This document shows positions 48,688 to 57,460 of a stretch of 64,000 nt of DNA, piece after piece. The stretch covers positions 1-64,000 of the forward strand of contig JAJQBI010000021.1 of assembly GCA_021203365.1 (NCBI GenBank). Direction: 5' to 3'. The stretch comes from Clostridiales bacterium (GTDB lineage Bacteria; Bacillota; Clostridia; Lachnospirales; Lachnospiraceae). The stretch's first letter is position 1. The number at the start of each line of letters is the position of its first letter. A program made the position numbers and the translations under genes. The notes under the pieces are model-generated. The model was given only the letters and a program-made list of their open reading frames with translations. It ran no database searches and was not told the origin of the DNA.

Positions 48688-50076
48688 ATGAAACTAAAAA
48701 TTCTTGACAAGGCAAAACAGGCTGCCATCGGCGCCGCTGTCTCCAAAGGGCTGGAATACCTGGAGGGAGATCCGGAGACAAATATACCAAAGCTGATGGA
48801 TCTGATTGACAAGGTCGCCCCCGAGGGATGGTATTCGCCGCAGAGAGCCGCTTTCCGAAGCGCGATCGAAGAAAAAAACAACTGGTATAATCTGATTCTG
48901 CGGTTCTATGATCTGGATCCGGGAGTACGCTCAGCCTTTTTCCGCAATTTTATTATCAACTCCAGTCTGAAGGGGAGCGCACGCCAGAATGAGGTGATGA
49001 CCGCCAACGACTGCAATGTACCCTGGGCCATTCTTCTGGACCCCACCAGCGCCTGCAATCTTCACTGCACCGGCTGCTGGGCGGCGGAATACGGCCATAA
49101 GCTGAACCTGACCCTGGAGGACATTGACTCCATCGTAAGGCAGGGCAAGGAGCTTGGCACCTATATGTACATTTACACCGGCGGGGAACCCATGGTTCGC
49201 AAGAAAGACCTGATTAAGATCTGCGAAATGCATCCGGACTGCGAATTTCTCTCCTTCACCAATGGCACCCTCATCGATGAGGAATTCTGCCAGGAGATGC
49301 TCCGTGTGAAAAACTTTGTTCCGGCCATCAGCCTGGAAGGATCCGAGGAAACCACGGACGGGCGCCGCGGGCAGGGTGTTTACGGAAAGGTACACAAAGC
49401 CATGGAGCTTCTGAAGAGCCACAAGCTGGCCTTCGGCATCTCCTGCTGCTATACCTCCGCCAACGTGGAAGCGGTGAGCAGTGAAGAGTTCTATGACTAC
49501 ATGATTGACAGCGGTGCTTTCTTTGTCTGGTATTTCCATTTCATGCCGGTTGGAAACGCCTCCTCCAAGGAGCTTATGCCCAGCCCCCAGCAGCGCCGCC
49601 TGATGTATGAAAAAATCCGTGAATACAGGGGCACCAAAGCTATCTTCGGTATGGACTTCCAGAATGACGCAGAGTACGTGGGCGGCTGCATCGCCGGAGG
49701 AAGGCGCTACCTGCACATCAACGCCAACGGGGATGTGGAACCCTGTGTGTTTATCCACTATTCCAATGTGAACATTCACGATGTCTCCCTTCTGGACGCA
49801 CTGAAGAGTCCGCTGTTCATGGAATATCACAGAGGTCAGCCCTTCAATGACAATATGCTCCGCCCCTGCCCCATGCTGGAGAATCCGCAGAAGCTTCGCG
49901 GTATGGTAGAGCGCTCCGGTGCGAAATCCACAGACCTGGAGTCCCCGGAGAGCGTAGAGCATCTCTGCGGAAAATGTGATGAATACGCGGAGAACTGGAA
50001 GGAAAGCGCGGAGGAAATCTGGAACACTACTCTGGAAAAGAAGAAAGCCAAAGCGGAAGCTGCAGCCGGAAAATAA
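48688..50076 (+). CDS. radical SAM protein with C-terminal cysteine cluster
   Basis: 462 residues. The radical SAM cluster motif is SACNLHCTGCW near residue 120, followed by YTGGEPMVRK (the GGE motif). A C-terminal region has further cysteines (EPCVF, RPCPM, HLCGKC) that could hold an auxiliary cluster, similar to SPASM/twitch domains. The first 100 residues are a helical domain of unknown role. No precursor peptide gene is visible next to it. The neighbouring DUF308 and TetR genes suggest envelope or stress function, by context only. Confidence 0.85.
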   Translation: MKLKILDKAKQAAIGAAVSKGLEYLEGDPETNIPKLMDLIDKVAPEGWYSPQRAAFRSAIEEKNNWYNLILRFYDLDPGVRSAFFRNFIINSSLKGSARQNEVMTANDCNVPWAILLDPTSACNLHCTGCWAAEYGHKLNLTLEDIDSIVRQGKELGTYMYIYTGGEPMVRKKDLIKICEMHPDCEFLSFTNGTLIDEEFCQEMLRVKNFVPAISLEGSEETTDGRRGQGVYGKVHKAMELLKSHKLAFGISCCYTSANVEAVSSEEFYDYMIDSGAFFVWYFHFMPVGNASSKELMPSPQQRRLMYEKIREYRGTKAIFGMDFQNDAEYVGGCIAGGRRYLHINANGDVEPCVFIHYSNVNIHDVSLLDALKSPLFMEYHRGQPFNDNMLRPCPMLENPQKLRGMVERSGAKSTDLESPESVEHLCGKCDEYAENWKESAEEIWNTTLEKKKAKAEAAAGK

Positions 50077-50129
50077 AGCCTGGAGAGAAAGCCTGTGGCT
50101 GAACTCATCCGGAAAAACACGAATCAAAA

Positions 50130-50188
50130 AGGCCACTCCCATGAGCGCCCGGAATCAGGGCTGTCATGGGGGTGGCCTGATTTTTTTC
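50130..50188 (+). terminator. terminator after the radical SAM gene
   Basis: A 15-bp stem with one G:T pair (50130-50144 with 50164-50178) followed by GATTTTTTT, 54 bases after the stop codon. Confidence 0.9.
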
Positions 50189-50220
50189 AGGAGACATTCC
50201 CATTTTTCGGGAAATCCTCC

Positions 50221-50249
50221 TTGCAACCGACAGGGTTTCTCTTTATAAT
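50221..50249 (+). promoter_or_regulatory. plsC promoter
   Basis: TTGCAA (50221-50226), 17-base spacer, perfect TATAAT (50244-50249), immediately after the preceding terminator. Confidence 0.65.
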
Positions 50250-50331
50250 AAAAAACAGGTGCGGAGAAAAAACATGGCCGCAAATCAGCGTCCGGCCGCA
50301 TTCGAATACAGATCACAGAGAGGAACCCCAT

Positions 50332-51072
50332 ATGATACGTACCGTTTTTGTCGTCCTGTTCATTGTTTTATTTCTCATCCTGTCCATCCCCGTGCTCATT
50401 GTGGAATGGATCATCGGAAAATTTAATCCACAGCTCCGTGATTTCAGTTCCCTTCGGATCGTGCAGTGGGCCTTCCGTGTAATCCTGTGGATATCCGGTA
50501 CAAAAGTGGATATCCTCGGAGAAGAAAACGTTCCGAAGGACGCGCCGGTTCTCTACATAGGAAATCACCGCAGCTTCTTTGACATTGTCATCAGCTACAG
50601 CCGGTGTCCTCTCCGAACCGGTTATGTGGCCAAAAAGGAAATGGAGGTCATTCCCCTCCTTTCCACATGGATGCGACGCCTCCACTGTCTTTTCCTGGAC
50701 CGGGAGGATATCAAGCAGGGGCTGAAAACCATCCTCACCGCTATTGAAAAGGTAAAATCCGGGATCTCCATCTGCATCTACCCGGAAGGCACAAGAAGCC
50801 GCTCCCAGGATGAAACACAGATGCTGGATTTCCACGACGGAGCCTTCAAGATCGCTACAAAATCCAAATGTCCCATTATCCCTGTGGCGGTTGTCCACAC
50901 ATCTGCGATCCTGGAGGATCATTTCCCCGGCATCCGGTCCGCCCATGTGATTCTGGAATACGGAAAGCCCATTTATCCGGATCAGCTTTCAAAAGAAGAA
51001 CAGCGCCACCTGAGCGACTACACCCGGAAGATTCTTACAGAGATGATCCGGAAGAACCGGGAGCGGATCTGA
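50332..51072 (+). CDS. plsC: 1-acyl-sn-glycerol-3-phosphate acyltransferase
   Basis: 246 residues from the ATG at 50332; the upstream open frame runs through the terminator and promoter. N-terminal membrane helix (3-25), then the acyltransferase blocks NHRSFFD (catalytic H-x4-D), FLDRED, and YPEGTRSRS, as in PlsC. It makes phosphatidic acid at the membrane. Monocistronic. Confidence 0.9.
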   Translation: MIRTVFVVLFIVLFLILSIPVLIVEWIIGKFNPQLRDFSSLRIVQWAFRVILWISGTKVDILGEENVPKDAPVLYIGNHRSFFDIVISYSRCPLRTGYVAKKEMEVIPLLSTWMRRLHCLFLDREDIKQGLKTILTAIEKVKSGISICIYPEGTRSRSQDETQMLDFHDGAFKIATKSKCPIIPVAVVHTSAILEDHFPGIRSAHVILEYGKPIYPDQLSKEEQRHLSDYTRKILTEMIRKNRERI

Positions 51073-51173
51073 AGATCTGCTCCTGTATATAATACATTTT
51101 TACGGAAATGTAAAGTTTTCTACCGGCCTTGTAAAGGAAGCCTTAAATGTAAATCAAACCTTTTTCAAGTCTA

Positions 51174-51202
51174 TTGAATCCCCATTTTTTCAGTGTTATA
51201 CT
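51174..51202 (+). promoter_or_regulatory. promoter of the secreted phosphatase gene
   Basis: TTGAAT (51174-51179), 17-base spacer, TATACT (51197-51202). Transcription would begin at the base of the hairpin noted next. Confidence 0.65.
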
Positions 51203-51210
51203 TGCGTCGT

Positions 51211-51259
51211 CAAAAGGGTACGGCTGCAGGGGCTGACTGCCCGCGGCCATACCCTTTTG
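51211..51259 (+). promoter_or_regulatory. hairpin at the 5' end of the phosphatase mRNA
   Basis: CAAAAGGGTA (51211-51220) pairs perfectly with TACCCTTTTG (51250-51259) around a 29-base GC-rich loop, at the predicted mRNA start. It may protect the 5' end or serve as a regulator site; there is no T-run, so it is not a normal terminator. Confidence 0.4.
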
Positions 51260-51341
51260 CTGTACCCCCGGCCGGATATAAAACAACATAAAAGAGCGGG
51301 TCTGTGAAAGCGGACGCCGCAGATTATGGAGGCAGACTATT

Positions 51342-52940
51342 ATGAAAAGAAAAGTCATTGCAGGAATACTTGCGGTTATGAGCCTTACCATCGCCTGTCC
51401 CTCTGTCTATGCAGCTACAGAGCATTACACCGACAGCAGTGTAGTGGGAGACGCGGACGCCTGGCAGGAATACCAGGATAACTGGGAGGAGCTTTCGGCT
51501 GATTACACAAAGGTTTCCCTGACACCAGGCACAGATGAGACTGAACTGAACTTCGCATGGTACAGCCAGAAAACAGAGGAGGACGCCACCCCGGTCGTAC
51601 ATTTTGGCACAGACCCGGACAACCTGGAAGCGTTCACCGGAACCGCAGGCGATGTGGATGAATCTCTCACCGGAGAGACCGCCTACGAATACAACCACGT
51701 AACCGTAACCGGCCTCACCGCAAACACAACCTATTATTATACCGTGGAAAGAAACGGCGAGGAAAGCGAAGCCGTAGAATATACAACACAGGATACAGAC
51801 ACAGTAAAGATTCTCTATGTAGGCGATCCGCAGATCGGAGCCTCCAAGGGACAGACGCAGAACGGAGCGGAGCTTGTGGCCGATGAGGGCAGCGCAAACA
51901 CGGCCGCAGAAAATGACGGTTTCTCCTGGAACCGCACCTTAAGCATCGCCGCTTCCCTGAACGAAGACTTAAGCTTCATCATTTCCGCAGGCGACCAGGT
52001 AAATAAAACCGGAAAGGCAAAAGAAGAAGAGTACGCGGCTTACTTAAGCGCGGACGTGCTGAGCAGTCTTCCGGTTGCGACCACCATCGGAAATCATGAT
52101 TCCCTCAACGCAGACTATACATATCATTTCAACAACCCCAACACCACTGACTACGGCACCACAGAAGCCGGCGGGGATTACTATTACTCCTACGGCGACG
52201 GTCTGTTCATTGTCCTCAACACCAACAACTATAATGTAGCGGAGCACGCAGAAGCGATCGCAGAGGCCACCGAGGCTTATCCGGACGCCGTATGGCGCGT
52301 TGTTACCATCCATCAGGATATCTACGGAACCGGCGCGGATCACTCTGACACAGACGGCATGATTCTGCGCACACAGCTGACCCCGGTATTTGACGAATAC
52401 GACATCGACGTAGTCCTTCAGGGCCATGACCATACCTACAGCCGCAGCAAGCTTCTCTATGGCGACGGCCAGACACATTCCAGCTATGAATTCCAGCTGA
52501 ATGAGGATGGAACGGATTACGACTGGGATCACGCCTACAATGTAGACACAGACGAGCAGATTTCCCTGAATCCGGAGGAAGGCGACGAGGAAGCCGAAGC
52601 CGCCAAAGAAGCCTTTACCGAGGATAACAGCTGCTATACCATCGAGGATGTGGACGGCGATACCGTAACCGATCCCGAGGGAGTCCTTTACATGACCGCC
52701 AACTCGGCCAGCGGCTCCAAGTATTACGAGCTTATCTCCACACAGCAGGATTACATCGCGGCACGCAGCCAGAACTGGCTTCCCTCTTACTCTGTAATCA
52801 CCATGGATTCCGAATCCTTCAGCATCGAGACCTACCAGATTACCGATGAGGGTGAAGTGGAAACCATCGACGAAGCATTTACCATTATTAAGACCGATGG
52901 CTCCGCCACAGCAGAGGAAGCGGACGCAGCGGCAGAATAA
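51342..52940 (+). CDS. secreted purple-acid-phosphatase-like metallophosphoesterase
   Basis: 532 residues with a Sec signal peptide (cleavage after VYAA near residue 25). An N-terminal fibronectin-like domain (about 55-145) precedes a calcineurin-like phosphoesterase domain: VGDPQIGA, SAGDQVN, GNHDS, and LQGHDHTYSR give the two-metal ligand set. An acidic insert lies between residues 400 and 430. There is no sortase motif or lipobox, so the enzyme is probably released and scavenges phosphate from organic esters. Confidence 0.88.
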   Translation: MKRKVIAGILAVMSLTIACPSVYAATEHYTDSSVVGDADAWQEYQDNWEELSADYTKVSLTPGTDETELNFAWYSQKTEEDATPVVHFGTDPDNLEAFTGTAGDVDESLTGETAYEYNHVTVTGLTANTTYYYTVERNGEESEAVEYTTQDTDTVKILYVGDPQIGASKGQTQNGAELVADEGSANTAAENDGFSWNRTLSIAASLNEDLSFIISAGDQVNKTGKAKEEEYAAYLSADVLSSLPVATTIGNHDSLNADYTYHFNNPNTTDYGTTEAGGDYYYSYGDGLFIVLNTNNYNVAEHAEAIAEATEAYPDAVWRVVTIHQDIYGTGADHSDTDGMILRTQLTPVFDEYDIDVVLQGHDHTYSRSKLLYGDGQTHSSYEFQLNEDGTDYDWDHAYNVDTDEQISLNPEEGDEEAEAAKEAFTEDNSCYTIEDVDGDTVTDPEGVLYMTANSASGSKYYELISTQQDYIAARSQNWLPSYSVITMDSESFSIETYQITDEGEVETIDEAFTIIKTDGSATAEEADAAAE

Positions 52941-52954
52941 GGCGGTCGGATATC

Positions 52955-54130
52955 TTGGATTTTTATAAAAAGCAGGGCGGGCAGCCGGTGAGAAAAAGGG
53001 CTGCCCGCTGGCTTATCCTTATACTTGGGTGCATTTTATTTTTTACATTCATCCTCAGACTGAACCAGGTCGAAAAAACAGAGCTTGTCAACCGCAGCGG
53101 ACAGACCTTTGAAAAAGCCACAGTCACAGAAATCCTGGAGGACAATCTCCAGGCGGACGGCAGCCGCGTGGGGGAACAAAAAGTCACAGTCAGAATGGAT
53201 TCCGGCGAAAAAAAGGGGGAAGAGCTGACCGTCACCAGCAGCTCCGGTTACCTCTTTGGCGCCGGCTGCGAAATTGGAATGCATGTCATCATCATTCAAA
53301 GTCTTTCCGGGGAAACCGTAGTGGCCAGCGTCTATACACAGGATCGGGAATGGGTGATTTACCTGTTCGCCGCTCTCTATATCCTTCTTCTCTGCCTGGT
53401 CGGCGGCAGGCAGGGCGCCCGGGGAAGTGTGGGACTGATTTTCACCTTTTTCTGCATTCTTTTTGTATACCTGCCCATGATTTACCGGGGATTTTCCCCC
53501 TTCTGGACAGCCGTGTTCGTCTGCTCCCTCACCACCGTCGTGACCATGTATCTCATCGGAGGACCCACAAGAAAAACCCTGGCGGCCATCCTGGGCACCA
53601 TAATCGGAGTTCTGTGCGCCGGACTGAGCGCCTGGTTCTTCAGCTTTCTTTCCGGCATTACGGGATACAATGTATCTGACATAGAAACTCTGATGACACT
53701 TTGGAACACCAACGGAATTCATGTGGGCGGCCTGCTTTTTTCCGGCCTGCTGATTTCCAGTCTGGGGGCCGTAATGGACGTGGGAATGTCCGTCAGCAGC
53801 TCCATGGCTGAGATTCTGAAACAGAATCCGGAAATTACCGGAAGGGAACTGTTCCGGGCCGGGATTCAGGTAGGGCGGGACATGATGGGCACAGACAGCA
53901 ACACCCTGCTTTTGTCCTTTACGGGAAGCAGCGTGAGCATGTTTCTTCTGGATTATGCCTACGATCTCCCCTACCGGCAGATCATCAATTCCAACAACAT
54001 CGGAATCGCCATTATGCAGGGGCTGTGCGGAAGCTTCGGGATCGTTCTTTCCGTTCCCTTTACCGTACTTTTTGCCTGCGTCCTCTACAGGGGAAAACCT
54101 GTATTGCTTCCGGCTCACCCCCAGAGGTGA
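52955..54130 (+). CDS. YibE/F-family membrane protein
   Basis: 391 residues: one N-terminal helix (19-37), an extracytoplasmic beta-rich segment (45-120), then about seven helices with GYNVSDIETLM, HVGGLLFSGLLISSLGAVMDV and MGTDSNTLLLSFTGSS, all typical of YibE/F. Function of the family is unknown. The likely start is a TTG at 52955, 15 bases after the phosphatase stop and preceded by AAGGCGG, so it is probably read from the same mRNA. Confidence 0.82.
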   Translation: MDFYKKQGGQPVRKRAARWLILILGCILFFTFILRLNQVEKTELVNRSGQTFEKATVTEILEDNLQADGSRVGEQKVTVRMDSGEKKGEELTVTSSSGYLFGAGCEIGMHVIIIQSLSGETVVASVYTQDREWVIYLFAALYILLLCLVGGRQGARGSVGLIFTFFCILFVYLPMIYRGFSPFWTAVFVCSLTTVVTMYLIGGPTRKTLAAILGTIIGVLCAGLSAWFFSFLSGITGYNVSDIETLMTLWNTNGIHVGGLLFSGLLISSLGAVMDVGMSVSSSMAEILKQNPEITGRELFRAGIQVGRDMMGTDSNTLLLSFTGSSVSMFLLDYAYDLPYRQIINSNNIGIAIMQGLCGSFGIVLSVPFTVLFACVLYRGKPVLLPAHPQR

Positions 54131-54222
54131 TACAGTTTCCCATATATAGTGCAGTCAGGACCTTCCAGTTTATTCTCTGGCTGCACACTTTCCTTCTTTT
54201 TATTTACAGGAATACCTTCCCG

Positions 54223-54274
54223 AAAAGAGCCACTGTCAGACCGCGTATAAACACGGAACGACAATGGCTCTTTT
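54223..54274. terminator. bidirectional terminator
   Basis: AAAAGAGCCA (54223-54232) pairs with TGGCTCTTTT (54265-54274), with an inner GTC/GAC. It lies between the convergent YibE/F and PP2C genes; a second weaker hairpin occurs at about 54148-54184. Confidence 0.75.
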
Positions 54275-54295
54275 CATCCTTCACAATTCTTTTTT

Positions 54296-55030
54296 TTAAT
54301 ATATAAATACCGCGGCCGCGGAATTGTTGTCCCGCTTTTTCCCGCAGACCGCCCGCAGGGATCCCCGCAGACGCGCAAGCCAGTCTCCCGGACTTTCGCA
54401 CATCGCCAGAGTCTCTTCCATCTCCTCAGAAGTCAGGCCTTCCCACAGTCCGTCGCTGCACAGAAGAAATGCCGCTTCCTGTTCCTTCAGGGTCATTACC
54501 GGCGAAATCTCCGCTTCTACCCCCTCCGGCTCTCCCATGGCCTGCCAGATCGCGCTCCGGCCGATTCCCGGGGGCGGCGTCTCCCCCCGGGACTCCCACA
54601 GTGCGCGCACACTGTGATCCTGTGTGACATGAACAAGCTTTCCCTCAAGGAACATATACAGCCTTGAGTCCCCCACATGTCCCCAGACTACCTTACAGGA
54701 GCCATCCTCTTCCTTTTCCAGCCAGAGTGTAACACAGGTGGCCTGTGCCCGGCTGTGTCCGCCCTGCATGACAACCACCAGGCTGTTCACATCCTCCATT
54801 GCCTCTTTCAGGGCTTTTCCGTCCCCGCCCTCAAAAAGCTCTTTCCTTTCCTGAAAAACCTCGGCCATGCGTTTGGTGACCACCGTCGCCGCGGTACTGC
54901 CGCCGCCCTGTCCTCCCACTCCGTCGGCAAGCACCACGCAGGCTCTGTTCCCCAGATCCTCGGTTTCCACACGATCCTCATTTATGATTCGATCCCCAAT
55001 ATCTGAATACCAGGAAATCTGCCAGATCAT
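54296..55030 (-). CDS. PP2C-family serine/threonine phosphatase
   Basis: 244 residues. Metal-binding aspartates are in NEDRVE, VLADGVGGQG, HVGDSRLY and CSDGLWEG, so the enzyme should be active. Cytoplasmic, no membrane helix. Last gene of the six-gene minus-strand unit; expected to reverse phosphorylation by the kinase encoded two genes upstream. Confidence 0.92.
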   Translation of the reverse strand: MIWQISWYSDIGDRIINEDRVETEDLGNRACVVLADGVGGQGGGSTAATVVTKRMAEVFQERKELFEGGDGKALKEAMEDVNSLVVVMQGGHSRAQATCVTLWLEKEEDGSCKVVWGHVGDSRLYMFLEGKLVHVTQDHSVRALWESRGETPPPGIGRSAIWQAMGEPEGVEAEISPVMTLKEQEAAFLLCSDGLWEGLTSEEMEETLAMCESPGDWLARLRGSLRAVCGKKRDNNSAAAVFIY

Positions 55031-55135
55031 TTTTATCCTCCCTCTCTCCGTTTTTCAGTCACCGGCTCCTTCCGGTTTTCCCGTCCTGGACAATTTGGCT
55101 CCCATCCGGTACTTTCCGGTCACCGGCTCCGGCAA

Positions 55136-57436
55136 TTACAGCTCCTGCCTGCGGCGAAGCGCCAGATAGGTAGCCGCGATAAGCAATATACAGATAACGG
55201 CCAGCGCCATCCAGCTTTTCGGAATGGGATTGGACAGCTGCAGGACAGCCCCCTCAAAGGTATAGCGTGAATTGTAGACGGTATCTTCTCCCAGGCCCGC
55301 AGCCAGAAGACTGGACGTATCTGTGCCATACTGCGCGGGCAGCGCATTGATATCCGCGGATGCGCCATAGGCCAGACAGGCCCACTGGCAGCTTACGATC
55401 CAGGAAATTTTTTCCGCCGCGCCGGACAGACTGCAGATGATCTGTGAAAACAGAATCTGCGGAATCAGAAGCAGCGGGGCAGCCATGACCGCCTGATCAG
55501 ACCGGCTGACAATGGCAGAGGTGAGAAGTCCCATCATGGCCGCAGAAAACGCGGTCAGGTAGGTGGTGATCAGATATTCCAGAAACGGAAGATCCACAAG
55601 CACCATTCCTTCCTCCGGATGCCCGATCATCGTCCAGACAACCCCAAGAAGCAGCAGACTCTGAACGAAAATAAAGCCGCCCAGGACCAGGATCTTGGAA
55701 CACTGGTATGCCCCTGATTTCAGGCCCGCCATCCGCTCCCTTTCCATGATCGTCCGCTCCTTGCACACCTCCTGAATGGCCTGAAACAGTCCGATCCAAA
55801 AGCTGCAGCAGGCCAGGCTCAGCGCAAATTTTTCCGTATCGCCCGCCGCCTCGAAGGCGTGCATGGATCCGTGAAAGGCAATGTAGAGAAACAGGCCAAG
55901 TCCGGGCGCCATGAGAAGCTGCATGGCAAGCTTCTTTTTGTCATTCCATATGATCTCAATATAACGGGAGGCCAGAATTCCCATCTGCCGCAGGGAGGAA
56001 GCCTTTTTCTTCTCTTTTTTAACCGCCGGCTGACTCATGCGCCGAAAACCGGGGGTCTGTGTGTGATCATAGCGTTTTCTCCACTCTTCCGGGTGCTCCG
56101 AAACCAGATTATACACATCCACCAGATCCCGGACGCCGAAAAATTTCCGGGTCTGTGCCGGACTTCCGAAAAAGCAGAGCCTTCCGCCCCGTCCCATGAA
56201 AAGGATCTTGTCGCACAGATCCAGGTTCAGCGGCGTATGCGTCACCAGGATCACGGTTTTTCCCCTTTCCGTCATCTTCTTCAGCGTATGCATCAGGTTC
56301 TTTTCGGTTCCCGGGTCCAGACCGGAGGTGGGCTCATCCAGGAAGAAGATTCCCGGATCCGACAAAAGCTCCACGGCGATGCTGGCCCTTTTTTTCTGTC
56401 CGCCGCTGAGACTGCGGATCATGGTCTTTTCATGACCGGTAAGCTCCAGCATCTGAAGCACAGACTGTATCCTCTCCTGGATCTCTTCCTTCTTTACATC
56501 GTCCTGCATCCGCAGACGGGCCGAATAATACAGCATCCGCTCCAGTGTCAGATCATCATAGACAATGTCCTGCTGGGGAACATAACCGATCATCTTTTTC
56601 AGACTCTCAAAACCGGTTTTAATATTTTCACCCTGAATCAGGACTGTCCCCTCCTGAAACCTGGTACAGCCGCTGATGCATTTCATCACACTGCTTTTTC
56701 CGGCGCCGGATCCCCCGACAATGGCCACCAGCTCTCCAGGCTGAATCTGGAAGCTCACACTGTCCACAATCACCTTCTGGCCACGGTCCGCCTTTACTCT
56801 TTTTGTAAGCTGAGTCACCTCTATGCCACAGCCGTTTTTCTTCCGGTAATAAACCAGCTCGCCGGCGCGATACAGAAATGTGGTATCCCCAATCATAAAG
56901 CGATCCATAGGGGAAAGCCGTCTGCCTTCTCTTCCCAGCGCGTAGCCGTTGTAACGGATCACACTGTTTCCCTCCGGCCGGATAAAATACTCCCGGCCCC
57001 GCCGGAACAGTCGGGCATGGACTCTGGAAACACTCATATGCGCCAGGGGAATCTCACAGTCCGCCTGCCGTCCGATGCGTATTACATCCGCTCCCAGCCG
57101 GTAATGCTGATAATTATCCTGTGCCGGCGACATGGAGCAGACAAAAATTACCCGGTCGCTGTGCTCCTCAGAGCCAATGTATATTTTCAGGCCGTCCGAA
57201 AGCCTCCATTGCTGAATTGCCTCCTCATTGATAAACAGCCCGTTCAGACTCTGACGGTCCACGACTTTCCAGACGCCCTGTTCTTTCACAAACATGCCAT
57301 GCGCGCTGGATACAATCCGGGAGCTGAGCACAATGTCATTGGTCGGCGCACGTCCGAAGGTAACCTGATTTTTTCCGTATTTCTCCAGGTTCACTGTGTA
57401 CGGCGGGTCATTTTTCAGAAAAACAGTAAGATACAT
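55136..57436 (-). CDS. FHA-FHA-ABC transporter fusion (ABCG-like exporter)
   Basis: 766 residues. Two phosphothreonine-binding FHA domains (about 25-85, FGRAPTNDIVLSS; about 118-180, IRIGRQADCEI and SVSRVHARLF) precede an ABC ATPase (220-440; GGSGAGKSS, SLSGGQKKR, FLDEPTSGLDPG) and a C-terminal ABC-2 membrane domain with six helices. This domain order is that of mycobacterial Rv1747, which is controlled by kinase PknF. It is encoded 24 bases after the kinase, so I infer phosphorylation-controlled export of an unknown substrate. Confidence 0.92.
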   Translation of the reverse strand: MYLTVFLKNDPPYTVNLEKYGKNQVTFGRAPTNDIVLSSRIVSSAHGMFVKEQGVWKVVDRQSLNGLFINEEAIQQWRLSDGLKIYIGSEEHSDRVIFVCSMSPAQDNYQHYRLGADVIRIGRQADCEIPLAHMSVSRVHARLFRRGREYFIRPEGNSVIRYNGYALGREGRRLSPMDRFMIGDTTFLYRAGELVYYRKKNGCGIEVTQLTKRVKADRGQKVIVDSVSFQIQPGELVAIVGGSGAGKSSVMKCISGCTRFQEGTVLIQGENIKTGFESLKKMIGYVPQQDIVYDDLTLERMLYYSARLRMQDDVKKEEIQERIQSVLQMLELTGHEKTMIRSLSGGQKKRASIAVELLSDPGIFFLDEPTSGLDPGTEKNLMHTLKKMTERGKTVILVTHTPLNLDLCDKILFMGRGGRLCFFGSPAQTRKFFGVRDLVDVYNLVSEHPEEWRKRYDHTQTPGFRRMSQPAVKKEKKKASSLRQMGILASRYIEIIWNDKKKLAMQLLMAPGLGLFLYIAFHGSMHAFEAAGDTEKFALSLACCSFWIGLFQAIQEVCKERTIMERERMAGLKSGAYQCSKILVLGGFIFVQSLLLLGVVWTMIGHPEEGMVLVDLPFLEYLITTYLTAFSAAMMGLLTSAIVSRSDQAVMAAPLLLIPQILFSQIICSLSGAAEKISWIVSCQWACLAYGASADINALPAQYGTDTSSLLAAGLGEDTVYNSRYTFEGAVLQLSNPIPKSWMALAVICILLIAATYLALRRRQEL

Positions 57437-57460
57437 ATCGGTTCTCCTTCTCTTCCGGAT

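Noticed and set aside
48931-50142. Minus-strand open frame of 403 codons opposite the radical SAM gene
   Set aside because: Shadow of a gene with CxxxCxxC and GGE motifs; runs into the terminator.
53036-54118. Minus-strand open frame of 360 codons opposite the YibE/F gene
   Set aside because: No start signal, unlikely composition, opposite a typical membrane protein.
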